From contig CAJMQU010000019.1 of assembly GCA_905215555.1 (NCBI GenBank), positions 15,079 to 79,078 of the forward strand: 64,000 bases of DNA. The letters run 5' to 3'. Shown here piece by piece: positions 1 through 9,702 of this stretch. The notes beneath the pieces are model-generated. The model saw only the letters and a program-made list of their open reading frames with translations. It did not search any database and was not told the DNA's origin. Source of the stretch: an uncultured bacterium. Its GTDB lineage: Bacteria; Bacteroidota; Bacteroidia; Bacteroidales; Bacteroidaceae. The position numbers and the translations under genes are program-made. How positions within the stretch are numbered: the first letter of the stretch is position 1; every line of letters begins with the position of its first letter.

Positions 1-1417
1 CTGCCGGTGATAAAGTTTCAGACAATGCGGGCATTTTTACTCCGTCTCTGCCACGCACCTGATTTACAGCCTGCAATGCAGACATACCACATTTTTCATT
101 CGTAAATGTAATGTCATCATAAGCATTGACCATAGCCTCGGCATAGTTTAGCAAAACTTCCGCATATCTGAACAATATCCAGTTGTGATGGGCCTTTGTG
201 GTTGGTGCACCCGCCTCAAAACTTACACTGCTGTTGACATACTTACGCAAGTAGTATCCTGTCGTCGTAGCATTAGTCAATGGCAACCCATTGCTTCCTC
301 CTTCCCATATTTCCACTTCCTGATCTGCCGGCCACTTCATGCTGTTGTGAACAATAGTCAGATAAAAACGCGGATCTCTCTGGGCGTAAGGATTCTCACG
401 CATAGCTTCATTATTCCAGTCAAAAGGCTCACCGTTGCTCATTTCAAAGGCACTTGCCAGATTTTCCGTCGGACAAGTAGACGTCTTCCCTCCTGTCACT
501 CCCATAGGAAAATTAGAGGCCTCGAAACTGTTATTTTCTCCGTTAGGACGAGCCCAAATGACCTCTTGGCTTCTATTATTCTGCGCACTGAACAGATTAG
601 CAAAATTCTTATCCAAAGTATATCCCAAAGCAGACTGGTTGCCTATAATCTCATAAGCGGCTTCTGCAGCGGCAATCCATTTACTTTTATCATTATTCGG
701 ATTGAACAAAGGACTTGCAGCGTATAATGCGGCACGAGCTTTCAACGCCAGGGCAACTCCCTTCGTCACACGTCCTGTTTCTTGTTCTTTTCCGAAGTTT
801 GCATAACTCACCGGAAGCAGTTTGGCCATTTCCGTACATTCGGAAATGATAAAATCCAAAATCACATCGGCTGACACAGGTTCAGCATTATTCGCCTCTT
901 CTTTAGTCACAACTTTTGTTACTAACGGGATATTCCGATAGCGCTTTACCAACTCAAAATAGAAGAATGCACGCAAAAAGCGAACCTCATATTCGTAATT
1001 CGGATATTCCTTCATCCAGTCTTCATATTCGTCTCCATACTTCCAGTCTTCGAAAGTCAGTCCTACCATATTTTCCAAATAGAAATTAGCATCGTGAATT
1101 CCTGAATAATAGTTGGAAAACTTGTCGTCAACCGTAGTATTGGCAGACCAGGTTCCATTTACAAACCTCTGTATCTTTGAAGTTCTGTAAACATGTACGG
1201 CATCATCTGTAGCTGCATCCTGCATCGCCCCGTCAATACTACAGAAATCCTGAGGTAAATAGCTATAGACATTCGTTACAAACTGCTTAACACGTGCATA
1301 ACTTCCCTGGATCTGCTCTTTTGAATAATAATCCGACTCATTGCAGTCCATGAAATCACAGGCAGCAAATAAAAACAGTGACAGAAATATTATTATATAT
1401 TTATTTATAGATTTCAT
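1..1417 (-). CDS. SusD-like outer-membrane lipoprotein, C-terminus cut by window edge
   Basis: Reading the minus strand from the ATG at 1417 gives an open frame of about 472 codons that runs off the left edge. It starts with a lipoprotein signal (Cys at residue 20 after a hydrophobic stretch) and then has the SusD/RagB pattern: helical TPR-like segments, a conserved RFLRAFFYFELVKRY stretch, and RYAEVLLNYAEAM near the cut end. SusD proteins sit on the cell surface as the lid of a SusC transporter and bind the incoming glycan. It lies 14 bp after the susC-like gene ending at 1432, so the two form the second SusC/SusD pair of this operon. The substrate cannot be told from the sequence. Confidence 0.93.
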   Translation of the reverse strand, partial: MKSINKYIIIFLSLFLFAACDFMDCNESDYYSKEQIQGSYARVKQFVTNVYSYLPQDFCSIDGAMQDAATDDAVHVYRTSKIQRFVNGTWSANTTVDDKFSNYYSGIHDANFYLENMVGLTFEDWKYGDEYEDWMKEYPNYEYEVRFLRAFFYFELVKRYRNIPLVTKVVTKEEANNAEPVSADVILDFIISECTEMAKLLPVSYANFGKEQETGRVTKGVALALKARAALYAASPLFNPNNDKSKWIAAAEAAYEIIGNQSALGYTLDKNFANLFSAQNNRSQEVIWARPNGENNSFEASNFPMGVTGGKTSTCPTENLASAFEMSNGEPFDWNNEAMRENPYAQRDPRFYLTIVHNSMKWPADQEVEIWEGGSNGLPLTNATTTGYYLRKYVNSSVSFEAGAPTTKAHHNWILFRYAEVLLNYAEAMVNAYDDITFTNEKCGMSALQAVNQVRGRDGVKMPALSETLSPA

Positions 1418-1431
1418 ATTGTTCTACTTTT

Positions 1432-4206
1432 TTAGAAAGATAAATTAAATCCAAATGCATATTGAGTCATAGTAGGATGCGATGCACCGATAGCCTCCGG
1501 ATCACGGATATCAATCCCATCAATGCAGAACAAATCATGCGCGCGGGCAAAGATTTTCGCTCCACCCAGAAAACCGGTTCTTTTCAACAACTTTTCCGGA
1601 AGTTTGTAGTACATTTCCAATGTTCTCAATTTCAAGAAAGACGCATCAGATACCCACAATGAATTATTGTTGTAGTTATTATCCGATCCTGAATAAGTAA
1701 GGCGCGGAAGGATACCGGTCGGATTCGTCTCACTCCAGCGGTTCTCATAATAATAAGTAGAAATCGTGTTGTTGCCTACAATAGGACGGTAGATACTTCT
1801 TGTATCCAGCAATTTGCTGTAGTTGCCTGTACCTTGAAACAGAGCATACACACCCAAGCCTTTATATTCCGCTCCCAAATCAAACGAATAATAGATTTCG
1901 GGGCATGTAGAATTGTATCCTAACGCTACTTGGTCATAATCATCTATCCGGTTATCGCCATTCTGATCTTTAAACATCAGGTCTCCGGGACGTACATCAC
2001 CCAGATATTGTTTGACCTCACGACTATCGATTTCTTCCTGCGATTGATAGATACCCACTACCTCATAGCCAAAAAGTTGGTTGAGAGAACCTCCTGTACG
2101 CTTCTGATAATCATAAGGACGATATTCTTCATTTTGTTGTATAATCTTGTTGCGTACAAATGAGAACTGCCCGCCTACGTGGTAAGTGAAATTCGAGATC
2201 TTATCATCCCAGTTCAAAGCAACCTCAACACCTTTATTATCAACGACACCATCATTGATTTTCGGTACAGACAAACCCAATATACCGGAAATAGCATTAT
2301 TGCCACTGACAAGAATGTCTGTGCGATGATCATAAAAGGCATCAACAGCCAATGATAATTTATTCCATGCTTTGAAATCAACTCCGACATTCAGTTTATG
2401 AGATTTTTCGTATGTCAGTCCCTCAACTCCCAATTGAGTCAGTTTCATACCGCCCATAGAAGTAGGAGTATTCTTAAAAAAGTATGAGCCTCCGCCACCG
2501 TAAATATCCTGAAACAGGTTTACGTCGTAATCAGCACGTCCGGAAATACCATACGAAGCTCTTAATTTCAGGAAGTTCAGCCAGTCGTTCTTCAGAAAAC
2601 TTTCTTCCGACAGAATCCAGCCGGCACCAATAGCCGGGAATATTCCCCAACGATCATCGGGATCGAGTATGCTGGATGCAGAACCGGACAATGACACATC
2701 CACCAAATAGCGATTATTATATGCGTAATGTGCCTGACCTATTACATCCATAAAGGCACGTCCCGTATTACGTCCTTTTGATTTTATCTTATCCATAGAG
2801 TACATGAAAGTGGCGTTCAGACCATGCTTACCCCAGCGTCTGGCAAGGTTGGCATAAGCCTCAAAGTTGAAGTGAGTGGTAACGGAACCTACACTTTTTG
2901 AATAGGAGAGTGTACCTTCATTGGCATGAGTTTTAAACTCTTTCTCCCCCGTCTCCAAATCCAAAACAGCCGATTCATAACCGAAATTCTTCGTATTGCT
3001 GTCCCAATAGGAAGCAGTGTTATCCAATGCGACTTTAATGCCACCTGTCAGCCCCGGCAGCAGAGCCGCCAAGTCCTGTTTCAAATGTATATCGGCAAAC
3101 AAGGCACGAGTCTGAGAGCGCGCATATCCCTTACCCGAAATATTAGCGACCGGATTATTTCCATAAGTCGTAGTACCTCCCCAGATTCCTCTTTCCGTCT
3201 TAATGGGAAATGCCCCGGCAGGAACCTGATATATGGCCGTAAAGATATCTCCAACCCCTGTTCCCGGACGATTATGTTCAGAGAAGTTACCCAACAAATT
3301 CAATTGCACAGTCGTAGTAGGTGAGGCTGTAATATCTAAATTGGTACGAACATTCAGCTTAGAATACTTAAGTTGCGTGGAATAGCCATCATTATCTCCG
3401 GTGGGCTGCAAAATGCCACGGTTATCCAAGAAGTTCAACATTGTATAGTAGGTTACAAACTTACCGCCACCACGTGCCGAAAAGGTTATATTGTCCCCGT
3501 AGCTGGCTCCCCGCAGTGTCTCGTCCACCCAATCCACATTAGGATAAAACAAGGGATTGGTCTGATTTTTAAAAGCATCCAGCTCTGCCGCCGAATAGCG
3601 CGGCATTGAACCGTCGTTCTTCATTGCCTCATTCAACGCTGACGCATAAGTATATCCATCCACAAAATCGGGTAAACGCTTCGGAGTAGCCATATTAAAC
3701 TCATAAGAGAAATTGATCTGAGGTGAGGTCAGAGTACCCCGCTTCGTTTTAACCAGGATTACACCGTTGGCACCACGGATTCCGTACAAGCTGGTAGCTA
3801 CGGCATCCTTCAATACGCTGACCGACTCTATTTCTTCCGAACTCAGTTCCTTGAGAGAGCGTTCGAAACCATCGACCAGCACCAGCGGACTCTTAGAATT
3901 TAAAGTCCCTATGCCACGCACATACATGGTGGCTCCGTCTTCCCAAACCGCACCGGCATTCTGCAACACCTGTAACCCCGGCAGCATACCGAACAACTGA
4001 TTCGTGGCATTAATGCTATTCTTATGCGAAAGTTTATCGCTGGCAACCGTAGAAACGGCACCGGTAACCTCTCTTGCATCATGAGTAATATTGCGGCCAT
4101 AATCTATAACCACTTTATCCTTATGAATCGTCAATGTGTCTACTTGTGCCATCAGGTTGAATGAGCACAGTACACTTGCCAATATGATATTTATCTTTTT
4201 ATTCAT
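1432..4206 (-). CDS. SusC-like TonB-dependent transporter lacking the N-terminal regulatory-like domain
   Basis: 924 aa, outer-membrane glycan importer of the SusC/RagA family. A short signal peptide (about 1-20) is followed almost directly by a TonB-box-like segment (VVIDYG, about residues 32-37) and the plug domain (VRGIGTLNSKSPLVLVDG, then YGIRGANGVILVKTKRG); the rest is beta-barrel ending in a terminal Phe (FNLSF). Most SusC proteins, including the partner at 6124-9264, have an extra carboxypeptidase-regulatory-like beta-sandwich of about 80 residues before the TonB box; here it is absent. The gene is 30 bp downstream of a susD-like gene and 14 bp upstream of another, so it is co-transcribed with both. 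Confidence 0.95.
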   Translation of the reverse strand: MNKKINIILASVLCSFNLMAQVDTLTIHKDKVVIDYGRNITHDAREVTGAVSTVASDKLSHKNSINATNQLFGMLPGLQVLQNAGAVWEDGATMYVRGIGTLNSKSPLVLVDGFERSLKELSSEEIESVSVLKDAVATSLYGIRGANGVILVKTKRGTLTSPQINFSYEFNMATPKRLPDFVDGYTYASALNEAMKNDGSMPRYSAAELDAFKNQTNPLFYPNVDWVDETLRGASYGDNITFSARGGGKFVTYYTMLNFLDNRGILQPTGDNDGYSTQLKYSKLNVRTNLDITASPTTTVQLNLLGNFSEHNRPGTGVGDIFTAIYQVPAGAFPIKTERGIWGGTTTYGNNPVANISGKGYARSQTRALFADIHLKQDLAALLPGLTGGIKVALDNTASYWDSNTKNFGYESAVLDLETGEKEFKTHANEGTLSYSKSVGSVTTHFNFEAYANLARRWGKHGLNATFMYSMDKIKSKGRNTGRAFMDVIGQAHYAYNNRYLVDVSLSGSASSILDPDDRWGIFPAIGAGWILSEESFLKNDWLNFLKLRASYGISGRADYDVNLFQDIYGGGGSYFFKNTPTSMGGMKLTQLGVEGLTYEKSHKLNVGVDFKAWNKLSLAVDAFYDHRTDILVSGNNAISGILGLSVPKINDGVVDNKGVEVALNWDDKISNFTYHVGGQFSFVRNKIIQQNEEYRPYDYQKRTGGSLNQLFGYEVVGIYQSQEEIDSREVKQYLGDVRPGDLMFKDQNGDNRIDDYDQVALGYNSTCPEIYYSFDLGAEYKGLGVYALFQGTGNYSKLLDTRSIYRPIVGNNTISTYYYENRWSETNPTGILPRLTYSGSDNNYNNNSLWVSDASFLKLRTLEMYYKLPEKLLKRTGFLGGAKIFARAHDLFCIDGIDIRDPEAIGASHPTMTQYAFGFNLSF

Positions 4207-4236
4207 ACTTTTGTTTATCTATGTTTTTCAGATGTA

Positions 4237-6102
4237 TTATTCCCAACCGGGATTTTGTACCAATCCATATCCTTTATTAATTTCATTCTGCGGGAAAGCA
4301 CTCAGATACCACTTCTCCGAGAATCCACCGGGATTCCACCAGGCACGGCTTTGCTCTCCTCCCAGAAGCGGGAACTCTTCACAAATATAGCTGCCGTCAT
4401 TCTTATTCTTATAGATATTCAATCCATGCAGAGGAGAAGAGAAATGATCCTTCATCTTCCAGCGGATCAAGTCGAAGAAGCGTACTTCCTCATAGCCAAA
4501 TTCACAAGCACGCTCACGAAGCAGCTCTTTTCTGAATTCTTCCTGGCTCAGCCCTCTCTTCAGTCCCTTCATGCCGACACGTGCACGTACTTTATCGACA
4601 TAATGGTAAGCCAGGTCATTCGGACCGTTATTATACTCATTCAAGGCTTCCGCATAACTCAAGTAGATTTCCGCAATACGCAGATGAGGCCACTGGATGA
4701 CATGACCGTTATACTCGCCTGCACGGTCCAGCCCCCATTTCCTGCAAGATAATCCTGTCAGCAACGACTTGGCTGTCACCTGCCCTACATTCCAGTCTCT
4801 TCCTGCCGGATAATTTTCCTTATCATCCGGTTTTTCCTTTGTAACGCCTGCCTGTCTGTTCTGGAAGACATCTCCGTCCAGTATGAATGTTTCAGATAAA
4901 CGGGGATCTCTATTGACAAAAGGATTCTTCGCATGTTCCGGATTATTCCAATCAAAATTCTCTCCGTCAGCAGTCGGGAACATATCAAAATATTCCTTTG
5001 TGGGACAGATTGCTCCCCAACGGATAGCCTGGTTAGTATAGGGTTGTTGGTTGGCCTTATAGTAATTTTCTCTACGAACAGATATTAAAGTTTCGGTAGT
5101 GCCACGGTCAAAATAAGCGGCACGGAAAGCATAACGATAGTCACTGGGATTCACATCTCCTTTTTCGACCAGCTTATAGAAACCATTACTGCCAACAGCT
5201 TTAAAGAAGGCTTCGCAAGCATCCATCGCATGTTTCCAACGTTCACGGTCATAGTTTCCGAACCAAGTCATCAGCGCATCGGAGGCAGCTCCCTGGAAGT
5301 AAGGCTGATCGTTATTAAACAACGGACTGGCAACAAAGAGCAGTACTCTTGCCTTCAGCCCCATCGCACCGGCTTTGGTCAGACGGCCGTCCCAATTAGA
5401 CATCTCTGCCTCTGATATATGCCAAGGGAACTCCGGACAATCGATAGCTTCGTTCAGCAGTCTCACGATAAAATCGACAGTTTGCTGTAAAGTTGCCCGG
5501 GCAGGCATCTCAGCCTCATCCGGTGAAATAACTTTATCCACGATGGGCAAACCACCATAGTGACGCAACATGTGCGCATAATATACAGCCACCATCATCT
5601 TGGCTTCCGCTTTCAGGCGTTCTTTCTCTGCCTGATCCATATCAGGCACTCTGTCTATGTTGGCTACAATCAACCAGGCATTACGGATAGCCGACCACAT
5701 ATGAGTTTCATTCTCATTAAAGCGAACTTTTGTAGCCATAAATGTCGCTCTCGGTGAATTTTCCGTACCGGCATTATAGTTACCGGCATAATAGACTTTA
5801 TTCACCCCGGAATATCCCAGATAATCCTGATTCAAATCCGTCAGTCCTTCAATATTTCCCAACCACATCGTATTCCAATAATTACTCGACGTTTCGAGTC
5901 CCATCGGCAGATACCGATAACTGTACCACAAAACCCTGCGGGCATACTCAGCCGTAGAAAAGACCGTATCGATCGTAACGTCCGTACTGGGGGGCTTTTG
6001 CAGGAACTTATCTCCGAAAGCCAAGTCCTCGCACGCGTTGGTGGAAATCAGCAATCCCAGCAGCAACACAATAGCATGAAAATGTTTCTTTATATTTTTC
6101 AT
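4237..6102 (-). CDS. SusD-like surface glycan-binding lipoprotein
   Basis: 621 aa SusD/RagB family lipoprotein with a signal peptide ending at a lipobox Cys at residue 24, then acidic residues typical of surface export in Bacteroides. Family features visible are the helical TPR-like core (EAKMMVAVYYAHMLRHYGGLP), the internal stretch before PFVNRDPRL, and the C-terminal HLRIAEIYLSYAEALNEYNN and ERACEFGYEEVRFFDLIRWK motifs. It should cap the SusC protein encoded 21 bp upstream (6124-9264) and bind the oligosaccharide. Third gene counted from the HTCS in the minus-strand operon. Substrate unknown; the PL8 lyase nearby points to an acidic polysaccharide. Confidence 0.95.
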   Translation of the reverse strand: MKNIKKHFHAIVLLLGLLISTNACEDLAFGDKFLQKPPSTDVTIDTVFSTAEYARRVLWYSYRYLPMGLETSSNYWNTMWLGNIEGLTDLNQDYLGYSGVNKVYYAGNYNAGTENSPRATFMATKVRFNENETHMWSAIRNAWLIVANIDRVPDMDQAEKERLKAEAKMMVAVYYAHMLRHYGGLPIVDKVISPDEAEMPARATLQQTVDFIVRLLNEAIDCPEFPWHISEAEMSNWDGRLTKAGAMGLKARVLLFVASPLFNNDQPYFQGAASDALMTWFGNYDRERWKHAMDACEAFFKAVGSNGFYKLVEKGDVNPSDYRYAFRAAYFDRGTTETLISVRRENYYKANQQPYTNQAIRWGAICPTKEYFDMFPTADGENFDWNNPEHAKNPFVNRDPRLSETFILDGDVFQNRQAGVTKEKPDDKENYPAGRDWNVGQVTAKSLLTGLSCRKWGLDRAGEYNGHVIQWPHLRIAEIYLSYAEALNEYNNGPNDLAYHYVDKVRARVGMKGLKRGLSQEEFRKELLRERACEFGYEEVRFFDLIRWKMKDHFSSPLHGLNIYKNKNDGSYICEEFPLLGGEQSRAWWNPGGFSEKWYLSAFPQNEINKGYGLVQNPGWE

Positions 6103-6123
6103 ATCATTTCTTTTATTTAAGCG

Positions 6124-9100
6124 TTAAAATCCAACCTTTAATCCAAAGTTTATAACTTTCACCAACGGATAGGTGTCTCCGCTAGGATTACTTTCGGGGT
6201 CACTGAAACCTAATGCATCAAACGTCAACAGGTTATAACCGGAAAGAGAGATGCGCAAAGAACTCAGATGAATCTTACTCAAAAGGCTTTGAGGAAAAGA
6301 ATAACCTACTTCCAAGTTTTTCAGACGAACATAAGAAGCGTCACGCAGCCATAAATCAGAATCTTTATAATTGTTCGGTTTACTGTTTGTCAACGAAATA
6401 GCCGGTGCCTTTGCAGAATTTCCCTTCTCCGGCGTCCAAGCATCATCTATCATGTACTTCAGCAGAGAGCGACTGTTAGTACTTCCAAACGGATACCGGT
6501 AAAAGTCTGCAACCAAACGGGAAGTCTTGAACGCACCCGCCCACGTCATACTGAAATCCAAACCTTTCCAGGAGAAACCCATTGACAGATTACCCGTAAG
6601 CAATGGATAAATAGGATTACCAATGGCCGAAACATCATTATTATCGATTTTATGGTCTCCGTTCAAATCCTTATACTTCACATCACCGGCCAAAGGGGTA
6701 AATCCTTCGCCATGGTCCGGTATGCCCCCTTCTTGTCCTTTCAGCGAAGCATAGTTTGCCGCTTCCTCTTCCGTAAAGAAACCGTCATATATATATCCGA
6801 ACTGTTGTCCGACAGGACGCCCTGTCTTGCGCATCCATTCATAAGGCTGGGGAATTTCATCATTGAACACAATCTTGTTCTTGGCATATCCCCAATTGGT
6901 TCCGATATGATACCGGACATTCCGTATCTGATCTTCCCAACGAGCCGTCACCTCGAAACCTTTATTATCAACTTTACCCATATTTACGATAGGCAAACTT
7001 ACGGCCAGATAACCGGGATTGATATTACGGGATATCAAAATGTCTTTGCGGTGTTCAATAAAGTAATCGAAAGACGTTTTCAGGCGACTGTCAAAAAAGT
7101 GCAGATCAATACCATAATTCTGTTTGGCAGCCGTTTCCCAAGTTACGTTCGGATTACCAATCCTCGACTCTTTAGCTCCGACCAATACATTGTTAACAAT
7201 TGAGCCGAAACCGTATTTTTCGGTGCTGATTGTATAAGCATCGGGAAGATACAGGAACCTGGAACCGTCAGAAACAATATCATTACCGACAATACCATAC
7301 GAGCCACGTAGTTTCAGATAACTGATATATGGTTTTAAAGATTTCATGAACGGCTCTTCCGAAATTATCCATCCGACAGAACCTGCGGGAAAGAGACCGA
7401 AGCGACTGCCTTCCGCAAAATTCTCGGAACCATTATATCCAATGCTGAAATCTGCCAGATAGCGAGTTTTATAGTCATAGGTGGCACGCCCTACTAAGCC
7501 GACATAGCTACGTGGAATACCCGGAAATTTGGTCGAATAGTAGTATTTCATGTTTTGATTATACATAAACAAAGCAGACACATTATGAGGTCCGAACTTT
7601 CTCTGATAATTCACGGCCGCCTCTAAATACCAGTCACGGGACTGGCCGTATTTCTCATCACTATACCCCAGCGTTTGCATCTCCTGGTTTTTCTTCAGCA
7701 GGACTTCATTTCCTTCTCCAAGAAAAGCCTCATAACGGTCAGCACGGCCTTCACGACGTTTAGTTATGCTCACACCACTATTATAGGCGCCTTTCACATG
7801 AGCTTTCAACCCCTTTGTGAGGAAGTCAAGTTTCTGATCAAGCACAAAGTCAAAGTTCACCACATTATTGTCATACGTATTGAAACCTTTTCCGTAGTAA
7901 GAATTCAATGCATCATACACCGTACCGAATTTTCCGAATGTCTGCGCATTAACGGTAACCCACTTTCCATCTACAATACCCGGTCCTGCAAAAGGAGGAG
8001 TCCAATATATGTCCCTGAACAGGCTCTTGACATTTGTGGCCGTACCGTTATTGTAGTTTGGTTCACGCTTGTCAGTCAGACGACCTCCCAGATTGATTTT
8101 CATGGAAGTGGTTTTAGTCACATCCACATCCATGTTCACACGGTAGTTGTAACGGTTGTATTTAAAACCGGTCTTGTGTCCGTGCGTATCAAATGTTTTG
8201 AAAAGTCCGTCCTGAGTGAATACACCCAGCGACGCAAAATAGCGGACACGCTTTGAACCACCTGAAATATTAAAATTATGCTGGGTCTGTACCGCTGTTT
8301 TCCTTATCAGCATATCAGTCCAATCAGTATCTGAATAAATCATCGGGTTACTATGCGTGCGGAATGCCTCCAGCATTTCCGGCGAAAATGCCAGATTTTT
8401 TTCTGACACTCCATCACGTAGCTGAGCATTATTGTAAGTGGTTGCATAATCATAACTATTAGCAAACTCCGGTATACGGGTAGGCATCTGAAGTGCCATA
8501 TTGGTAGAAAAACTGATTTTAGCTTTACCTTCCTGTCCGCGTTTGGTAGTGACCAAAACAACGCCATTCGCACCGCGCACACCAAACACGGCAGTTGCCG
8601 ATGCGTCTTTCAAGACCGTAATGTCTTCAATTTCGTTCGGGTCCAACTGATAGAACGAACGTTCCACTCCGTCTACAAGCATCAGAGGAGCAGACAAGCC
8701 TTCAGTCAACGAACCCACACCGCGCACATAAATCGTAGCATCGTCGGCACCGGGCTGTCCACTGGACTGCACACTGGACAATCCGGGAACCTTTCCGCTC
8801 AATGCGTTAGCAATACTTCCCACAGGAGATTTCATGATTTCATCTGATTTCACCGAAGAGAGTGCTCCTGTGACTGTTACTTTCTTAGTAGTACCATAAG
8901 CTATCACCTGCACTTCTTCTAAAGTAGTAACATTTTCGGTCAGCGTTATCTTCAATTCCGGCTCACCTTTATAGACAATCTCTCTATCCTCGTAGCCTAT
9001 AAATGAAACCACAATGGTAGCCCCAACCGGAACTGTCAACGTAAATTCTCCATCCAGATTGGTTGCCATACCGTTCTGGGTTCCTTTCACAAATACAGTG

Positions 9101-9264
9101 GCACCGATAACCGGACCCATATCGTCCAGTACAACACCCTTCACTACTTTTGTCTTAGCTTGCTGTGTAATAGCTGTTGACCGGGAATGACTTTCATCCC
9201 CCAAAGCCCTGCCTGAGTGCACGACCAATAAAGCCAACGCGAGTAACCATACTTTGTTTCTCAT
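6124..9264 (-). CDS. SusC-like TonB-dependent transporter (first gene of the left susC/D operon)
   Basis: 1046 aa. Signal peptide (about 1-22), a carboxypeptidase-regulatory-like domain (about 38-115, VVKGVVLDDMGPVIGATVFVKG and onward), a TonB-box region (VQVIAYG, about 118-124), a plug (YVRGVGSLTEGLSAPLMLVDG, VFGVRGANGVVLVTTKRG), and a 22-strand-type barrel ending in Phe. It imports glycan fragments across the outer membrane with the SusD protein encoded 21 bp downstream. Its upstream region (9265-9702) holds a motif shared with the PL8 promoter and a 22-bp tandem array; it is the likely first gene of the induced operon, separate from the HTCS gene upstream on the same strand. Confidence 0.96.
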   Translation of the reverse strand: MRNKVWLLALALLVVHSGRALGDESHSRSTAITQQAKTKVVKGVVLDDMGPVIGATVFVKGTQNGMATNLDGEFTLTVPVGATIVVSFIGYEDREIVYKGEPELKITLTENVTTLEEVQVIAYGTTKKVTVTGALSSVKSDEIMKSPVGSIANALSGKVPGLSSVQSSGQPGADDATIYVRGVGSLTEGLSAPLMLVDGVERSFYQLDPNEIEDITVLKDASATAVFGVRGANGVVLVTTKRGQEGKAKISFSTNMALQMPTRIPEFANSYDYATTYNNAQLRDGVSEKNLAFSPEMLEAFRTHSNPMIYSDTDWTDMLIRKTAVQTQHNFNISGGSKRVRYFASLGVFTQDGLFKTFDTHGHKTGFKYNRYNYRVNMDVDVTKTTSMKINLGGRLTDKREPNYNNGTATNVKSLFRDIYWTPPFAGPGIVDGKWVTVNAQTFGKFGTVYDALNSYYGKGFNTYDNNVVNFDFVLDQKLDFLTKGLKAHVKGAYNSGVSITKRREGRADRYEAFLGEGNEVLLKKNQEMQTLGYSDEKYGQSRDWYLEAAVNYQRKFGPHNVSALFMYNQNMKYYYSTKFPGIPRSYVGLVGRATYDYKTRYLADFSIGYNGSENFAEGSRFGLFPAGSVGWIISEEPFMKSLKPYISYLKLRGSYGIVGNDIVSDGSRFLYLPDAYTISTEKYGFGSIVNNVLVGAKESRIGNPNVTWETAAKQNYGIDLHFFDSRLKTSFDYFIEHRKDILISRNINPGYLAVSLPIVNMGKVDNKGFEVTARWEDQIRNVRYHIGTNWGYAKNKIVFNDEIPQPYEWMRKTGRPVGQQFGYIYDGFFTEEEAANYASLKGQEGGIPDHGEGFTPLAGDVKYKDLNGDHKIDNNDVSAIGNPIYPLLTGNLSMGFSWKGLDFSMTWAGAFKTSRLVADFYRYPFGSTNSRSLLKYMIDDAWTPEKGNSAKAPAISLTNSKPNNYKDSDLWLRDASYVRLKNLEVGYSFPQSLLSKIHLSSLRISLSGYNLLTFDALGFSDPESNPSGDTYPLVKVINFGLKVGF

Positions 9265-9400
9265 AAAATAGATTTTGATTGATATTTATAAACTCTACGC
9301 TTACGATGAAAAGACCTCAATAAGCACAGCGCAAACTAAGCCTAATTCTCAGACTTATACTTTCCCTGCATATATGATACATGTGCACTAATCGTATTCC

Positions 9401-9425
9401 GGACAATCTGTGCCACACTTCGGAC
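9401..9425 (-). promoter_or_regulatory. Candidate HTCS operator upstream of left susC operon
   Basis: Read toward susC this contains TGTGGCAC, two bases, ATTGTCC (9417 down to 9401), preceded by a GTCC at 9425-9422. The same 17-bp pattern differs only at the two middle bases from the site upstream of the divergent PL8 gene (13871-13887), in the same orientation relative to transcription. Location upstream of the two genes flanking the HTCS makes binding by that HTCS the simplest reading (inference). A possible -7 box, TTAGTTTG (9339-9332), one base off TAnnTTTG, lies 61 bp further on. Confidence 0.5.
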
Positions 9426-9488
9426 GTTTTTTGCCCCTATGCCTCTACAAAACAAACATGATAGCCTCTCCCACCCTAAGTCGTATGA

Positions 9489-9664
9489 TCCGTTATCTTA
9501 TGACGTTACTTCCGTTACCCCACAGCGTAACCTCCGTCACCCCACAGGGAAACGTCCGTTACATACCGAGGTAAAAACCGTTACATACCGAGGTAAAGAC
9601 CGTTACAATAAGGGGAAACGTCCGTTACATCCTGAGATAAATGCTTTTACATCTCAAAAGAAAA
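9489..9664. repeat. Degenerate 22-bp tandem array, 8 units
   Basis: Eight head-to-tail units of exactly 22 bp: 9489, 9511, 9533, 9555, 9577, 9599, 9621 and 9643. The best-conserved units (9555 and 9577) read CCGTTACATACCGAGGTAAA; the outer ones drift, keeping CCGTTAC at the start. It sits in the 438-bp gap between the 3' end of the HTCS gene and the susC promoter region. The period is close to two helical turns, so all copies face the same side of the DNA. No spacers, so it is not a CRISPR. Function unknown. The open frame that crosses it is a by-product of the repeat. Confidence 0.85.
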
Positions 9665-9702
9665 ACAATGTAAATGCAAGATACTGATTATTACCAACTT
9701 TA

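Noticed and set aside
9489..9664. CRISPR array
   Set aside because: Units are directly adjacent with no spacers and degenerate, and no cas genes are present.
9439..9687. Open frame of 82 codons across the 22-bp repeats
   Set aside because: 22 is not a multiple of 3, so the repeat is read in shifting frames; protein is low-complexity and charged, consistent with non-coding DNA.
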